Shown here one piece after another: positions 59,870 through 64,000 of a stretch of DNA of 64,000 nt. The notes under the pieces were generated by a model. The model ran no database searches. It saw only the letters and a program-made list of their open reading frames with translations, and had not been told where the DNA came from. The translations under genes and the position numbers were made by a program. Positions within the stretch are counted from its first letter, which is position 1. The number at the start of each line of letters is the position of its first letter. Origin of the DNA: Globodera rostochiensis (lineage: Eukaryota; Nematoda; Chromadorea; Rhabditida; Heteroderidae); the NCBI GenBank assembly GCA_018350325.1, contig JAEVLN010000029.1, positions 514,807-578,806 of the forward strand. The letters are read 5' to 3'.

Positions 59870-60245
59870 TAATAATGGAGTGATGTACAATGCTATTTAT
59901 GTGCTGGTAAAGCGCTAACGCGCTTATCGAGCTTCGCTACCTAGGTCGGGGTTCGGGGTGTGCAGTTGGGGGTGAAGCAAGGTACAACGGTTTGGGATGC
60001 GAGGAGGGCAATTTGCAACCGTTGATTGAGGTGCAACGGTTCGGGGTGCGGGGATGGAGTTTGAATTAATGATGGGCCAAAAATGAAGCCAGGTACAACG
60101 GTTTGGGATGCGGGGAGGGCAAGTTTGAACCGTTGATTAAGGGGATGGCAGTTTGAACCGTTGATTAGGCCAAAAATAAGGCCATGTACAACAGTTCGCG
60201 GTGCGGGCATGGCAATTTTGGACTGTCTGAGCCAGGTACAACATT
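59870..60245 (-). repeat. Repeat terminus plus minisatellite (minus), copy 1
   Basis: AAAGCGCTAACGCGCTTATC, GAGCTTCGCTACCTAGGTCG and GGGGTTCGGGG are followed by inverted minisatellite units (TTGAACCGTTGATT, GGTACAACGGTT). The block is shared with 62547-62950 at high identity, and the junction looks like the end of a mobile unit. The 112-codon minus ORF here is minisatellite-encoded. Confidence 0.8.
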
Positions 60246-60499
60246 TGAGAAGAAATTCGTAACAATATCTCACCCTCAATTTATGTTTGCCAATTATTTC
60301 AACAAATCTTTGAGCTGATCAAAAAACTGATTTAAATTCGCTGGGCCCCCTCCCCCCTCTTAATAATTTTCAAAAACAATAATTCTATGAGTTGCAAAGT
60401 ACTCAAGGGAACATAAGACTTTCACAGTTATCTATCTTTTCCTCTAACGTGTCTACCCAAAATCTCTCAAATTTGCACTCTATTTCTTCACATTTATTT

Positions 60500-61848
60500 T
60501 CTCTATTTTTATTCACATTTTGAGGCACTTTTTCGATGTTTAACTTTGTTTAACCAAAAAACAAAGTTCAAATTCGTGTTCAGCGTATTAAATTTAGTCG
60601 AAATAAATTCATTTTATCAAATTTGGACCAAAAAAATTTTCGATTATACCCCAAAAGGGGTCCCCCTATGGATTTGAAACCCAATTTCACTTTTTTCAAC
60701 ATAACTCAGTTTTGTGTTGAGGCATTAATAAGAAGTAAAATTGTTTTTAATAGAGAAAAAAATAAGCTATTTATCTAATTAATTAGTTTTTGAAAATTTC
60801 ATTTCCGAAAATTTTTATGAATTTTTTTGTGAAAAATTCATTTTTTTCGAAAAATTGACCTTAACTTTTTGACTTTTAACCTTCTACAAAAACTAAAATA
60901 ATAATAAAATGGCGCATATTCTTCTGCATTTTATGACACCAAATGCATTGAAAATGCTCTTCTTTAAAAAAAGTTATGAATTTTTTCAATATTAGCCCAA
61001 TTTTGGTGACCAAAAAAATGAAAATTCAAAAAATTTCCAAACGACCCACAAAAATATTTTTAAAAACTCGGGAATAATTAAAAATGATTTTAGAAATTAT
61101 TTCCACTACCGTACATATGCACAAAAAGTGGGAAAAAATGATTTAAGCCAAGCGGATTCGAACCCCCACCCGACCCCCACACCAACACCACTAACCATTC
61201 CGCCACCGGTGCACTTGGCTGGCAAAAAGCACTTTTCGGAATTTTCAGGCCTAATAAACACCAATCGATAGCTCTTCAAAAGTTGGGTTTTGAAAGTATT
61301 TTTTATTTTTTTTTAAATCCACTCCAAAAAAAGTTAATGACAAAAAACCGAAAAACCTTCTAGGGGGCCTAGCTCGAAAATTTCAAAAAATTTTCGCACC
61401 AACTAAACACCATTCGACGCAGTTTGAAAAACTCCACAATAATGGAGAAAATCGCAAATCAATACAGTCAACCCAAAAAAAGTTAGGCACAAAAAACGAT
61501 TTTCGAAATTTCGACCCAGCAATTTTTATCCATTTTTCCAGAAAAACTGGGCAGCCCAACCGAAAAATGTTCAACAGCTAACTTATGCCAAACATCCCAA
61601 CTAAAAATCCTCCCAGCAAGTGCTAAGCGATTGGGGCAAAAAGAAAAGAATTTCCCTTTGTGCAACTGCCGTTGTGACCCACAACCCGCTTCCTGGGACT
61701 CAGTCGTCCACCGTACTGAAAAATCCTTATTTTTCCCAGATGCACGACAAAAAGTTGAAGAAGTAATCCACAACTTGCCAGGGGCTCCCGATTCCCGGAA
61801 GAGAGATTTTGTTTTTCGGCGCGAAACTCAAATTCATTCTAATATTGT
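60500..61848 (-). mobile_element. Right-hand repeat family, copy 2 (minus)
   Basis: An inverted match to 56109-57900. It keeps the AACCCAAAGG motif (as CCCCAAAAGGGGTCCCCC near 60650), one AT-rich unit, the tRNA-like module at 61147-61219 and the coding-like end. The minus frame 61773-61483 shares HKGKFFSFCPNRLA and NCWVEISKIVFC with copy 1. Confidence 0.72.
61147..61219 (-). ncRNA. tRNA-like module, copy 2
   Basis: The reverse complement keeps GGTTCGAATCC and the A-box-like GGCGGAATGGTTAGTGG between GCCAAG/CTTGGC ends. Confidence 0.58.
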
Positions 61849-61868
61849 ATTAAAAAATATACCCACAG

Positions 61869-62100
61869 CGAACAAAAGAAATTGATGAAACTTTATTATG
61901 AAATTAAGGACAAAAATCCTAAAATTAGAGATGAGAACATTGCAAAAATTTTAAAAATTGGAACACGCACTTTGGCTAGATGGAAAAAGCAATTTAAACG
62001 ACAGCAATTTCATCCAAATTCTGTCGATGGACATTTTGTTGAAGAGAATGCCGCGGCAAATGTCCAGAAAATTGGGCCCTCGAATTCGGGGAGTATTTGA
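61869..62100 (+). CDS. HTH-domain protein, C-terminal exon
   Basis: The acceptor ATATACCCACAG is followed by an open frame to TGA at 62098-62100. It reads EQKKLMKLYYEIKDKNPKIR and then an HTH-like NIAKILKIGTRTLARWKKQF. The tail is Asn/Ser/Gly-rich. It resembles the downstream partner expected for the exon at 58793-59312, but the phases of these two copies do not match and an inverted repeat lies between them. It is therefore likely another copy or a fragment. Confidence 0.5.
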
Positions 62101-62546
62101 ATGAATGGTCAATGATTTGGAAAATAGCGATTTAGGCATTTGACATAAACTTAAAATCTTTCCAAAGTTTAAATTCATTTTGATAATAAATACATTCATT
62201 AAATTTAAAAGATTTATTGATATTCATGCCTCACAATCAGTTCGATAGCATAACCATTTGAAATAATTATAAACAAAATTAGTACAAAAAAGTCTAAATT
62301 TGATAAAAATATGTCAGGATTTGAAGAGATTCTGTCAAAAATGGCAAAAAGTGCAATTTTCACACATCCATTTGCACATTAATTTTTACCATTTTTTTCT
62401 TCTATATTCATTACTCGTCGTACCGTTTAGCGATTTTTTCTTAAAATTGTTTCCGGCGGTGCCGACAGGCGCTGCCGGGAAAATTTCTCAAAAAAATCAG
62501 CATCTTTGTTATGAAAATTGACTAAAAATGAATTTTTGCTAATTAT

Positions 62547-62955
62547 AAAACTAGTGGAGTGCTGTACAACGCTTTTATGTGCTCTTAAAGCGCTGACGCG
62601 CTTATCGAGCTTCGCTACCTAGGTCGGGGTTCGGGGTGTGCAGTTTTAAACTGCTGATTGAGCCAGGTACAACGGTTTGGGGTTCGGGGAGGACAGTCTT
62701 GAACAGTTGATTGAGCCAGGTACAACGGTTCGGGGAGGACAGTCTTGAACCGTTGATTAGCCAGGTACAACATTCGGGTTTGGGCAGTTCCGTTTTTACT
62801 GTTGATTGAGCCAGTTACAACGTTCGGGGTACGGGATGACAGTTTTGAACCGAGCCAGGTACAACGGTTTAGGTTGCGGGGAGGGAAACTTGGAACTGTT
62901 GATTTAGCCAGGTACAATAAAACCCCTAAAAATAAAGCCAGGTACAACATTTGAA
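62547..62955 (-). repeat. Repeat terminus plus minisatellite (minus), copy 2
   Basis: It begins with GTACAACGCTTTTATGTGCT, AAAGCGCTGACGCGCTTATC and GAGCTTCGCTACCTAGGTCG, as at 59870. It continues with decayed GAGCCAGGTACAACGGTT units. Minus ORFs here (to 62959) are minisatellite-encoded. Confidence 0.8.
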
Positions 62956-62989
62956 ACAATCCCTAATTTCATCCACCCAAATAATGAAA

Positions 62990-64000
62990 ATTTTTAAAAT
63001 TTCTGAATTTCCACAAAAAATATTTTCAAAAAATTGGAAATAATGATTTTAATTCTTGAAAATACTTCCCACATCATTAAAAAACAAAATAAATTCATTT
63101 TGATTAAATTTGTAATAAAAAATATTTTGATCAGATTCCATAAGGGTCCCCCCTTTGGGTTTGAAATCTAAATTCACTTTTTTCAACATACCTCAGTTTT
63201 GTGTTGAGGCATTAATACGAAGTAAAATAGTTTCTAATAGAGAAAAAAATAAGCTATTTATCTAAATAATTAGTTTTTGAAAATTTCATTTCCGAAAATT
63301 TTTATGAATTTTTTTGTGAAAAATTCATTTTTTTCGAAAAATTGACCTTAACTTTTTGACTTTTAAACTTCTACAAAAACTAAAATACTAATAAAATAGC
63401 GCCGATTTTTCTGCATTTTATCATATTAAACTTATTATGATATCTGAATTTTGAAAAAAGTTATGAATTTTTTCAATATTAACCCAATTTTGGTGACCAA
63501 AAAAATGAAAATTTAAAAAATTTCCAAACAGTCCACAAAAATATTTTTAAAAACTCGGGAATAATTAAAAATGATTTTAAAAATTATTTCCACTACCGTA
63601 CATATCAACAGAAAGTCGTAAAAAATGATTTAAGCCAAGCGGATCCGAACCCCCACCCGACCCCCCACACCAACACCACTCACCATTCCGCCACCGGTGC
63701 ACTTGGGTGGCAAAAAGCGTTTTTCGGAATTTCCGGCCAAAATAAACACCAATTGATAGCCCTTGAAAAGTTGAGTTTTGAAAGCGATCTTTATTTCGCC
63801 TGAAATCCAGCCAAAAAAAAGTTAATGACAAAAAACCGAAAAACCTTCAAGGGGGCCTAGCTCGAAAATTTTCGAAAATTTTCAAACCAACTAAACACCA
63901 TCCGACGCAGTTTGAGAATCTCTACAATAATGGAGAAAATCGCAAATCAATACAGTCAACCCAAAAAAAGTTAGGCACAAAAAACGATTTTCGAAATTTC
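62990..64000 (-). mobile_element. Right-hand repeat family, copy 3 (minus, cut by window end)
   Basis: Same order as copy 2: palindromic CCCCTTTGGG motif near 63150, AT-rich unit, tRNA-like module, then the segment preceding the coding-like end. The window stops inside it. Confidence 0.72.
63634..63707 (-). ncRNA. tRNA-like module, copy 3
   Basis: The reverse complement reads GGTTCGGATCC at the B box (one change from the other copies) and GGCGGAATGGTGAGTGG at the A-box position. The 5' closing stem has one mismatch. Confidence 0.55.

Noticed and set aside
62547..62600. Helitron-like 3' end (hairpin AAGCGC/GCGCTT followed by CACTCCACTAG on the minus strand)
   Set aside because: The hairpin lies too far from the CTAG and no 5' TC end or Rep/helicase was seen; the other copy ends differently.

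Overview
The window looks like nematode nuclear DNA. It is strongly AT-rich. Its one clear gene has a 51-nt intron with a T-rich 3' splice site. Lone splice acceptors of the form T-run plus AG are common, and short homopolymeric C/G tracts (9-16 nt) are scattered throughout. The right-hand repeats with helix-turn-helix ORFs and a repeated LAQSTVQ-type minisatellite remind me of plant-parasitic cyst nematodes (Globodera/Heterodera), but that is memory-based and unverified. There are no rRNA genes, CRISPR arrays or bacterial genes.

Layout. (1) 0.1-4.6 kb: satellite of about 91-93-bp monomers with a 906-bp higher-order repeat. (2) 4.6-5.3 kb: a cluster of nearly perfect hairpins. (3) 5.39-6.21 kb: a two-exon gene for a low-complexity charged/proline-rich protein. 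(4) 6.2-7 kb: non-coding, with poly-C runs and a 24-bp-arm palindrome. (5) 7-56 kb: a very AT-rich domain in three blocks. The + strand is T-rich at about 7-16.8 kb, A-rich at about 16.8-51.5 kb and T-rich again at about 51.5-56 kb. Short GC-richer islands recur every few hundred bases. The best-supported exon candidates read along the T-rich strand: + in the outer blocks and - in the middle one. Evidence is strong T-run/AG acceptors, some phase-compatible neighbours, and one duplicated exon pair that differs only at two synonymous sites. This implies transcription units that converge near 16.8 kb and diverge near 51.5 kb. One exon is F-box-like and one chain resembles a PH-domain C-terminus; the rest are unrecognised. 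Many may be gene relics. I found no complete multi-exon gene in this block. It also holds three hAT-like non-autonomous elements with 8-bp target-site duplications, a degenerate mariner-like fragment, a dimeric tandem repeat, an inverted gene duplication of about 1 kb and several short segmental duplications. (6) 56-64 kb: three copies (one +, two -) of a multi-kilobase repeat that carries a tRNA-like module, a LAQSTVQ-type minisatellite and HTH-domain ORFs.

The genes cannot be tied into one pathway. The picture is one small ordinary gene beside a satellite, then an AT-rich multi-exon compartment rich in duplications and mobile-element traces, then a transposon-like nest. Exon calls in the AT-rich block are hypotheses, because short GC-richer islands are often open in several frames on both strands.
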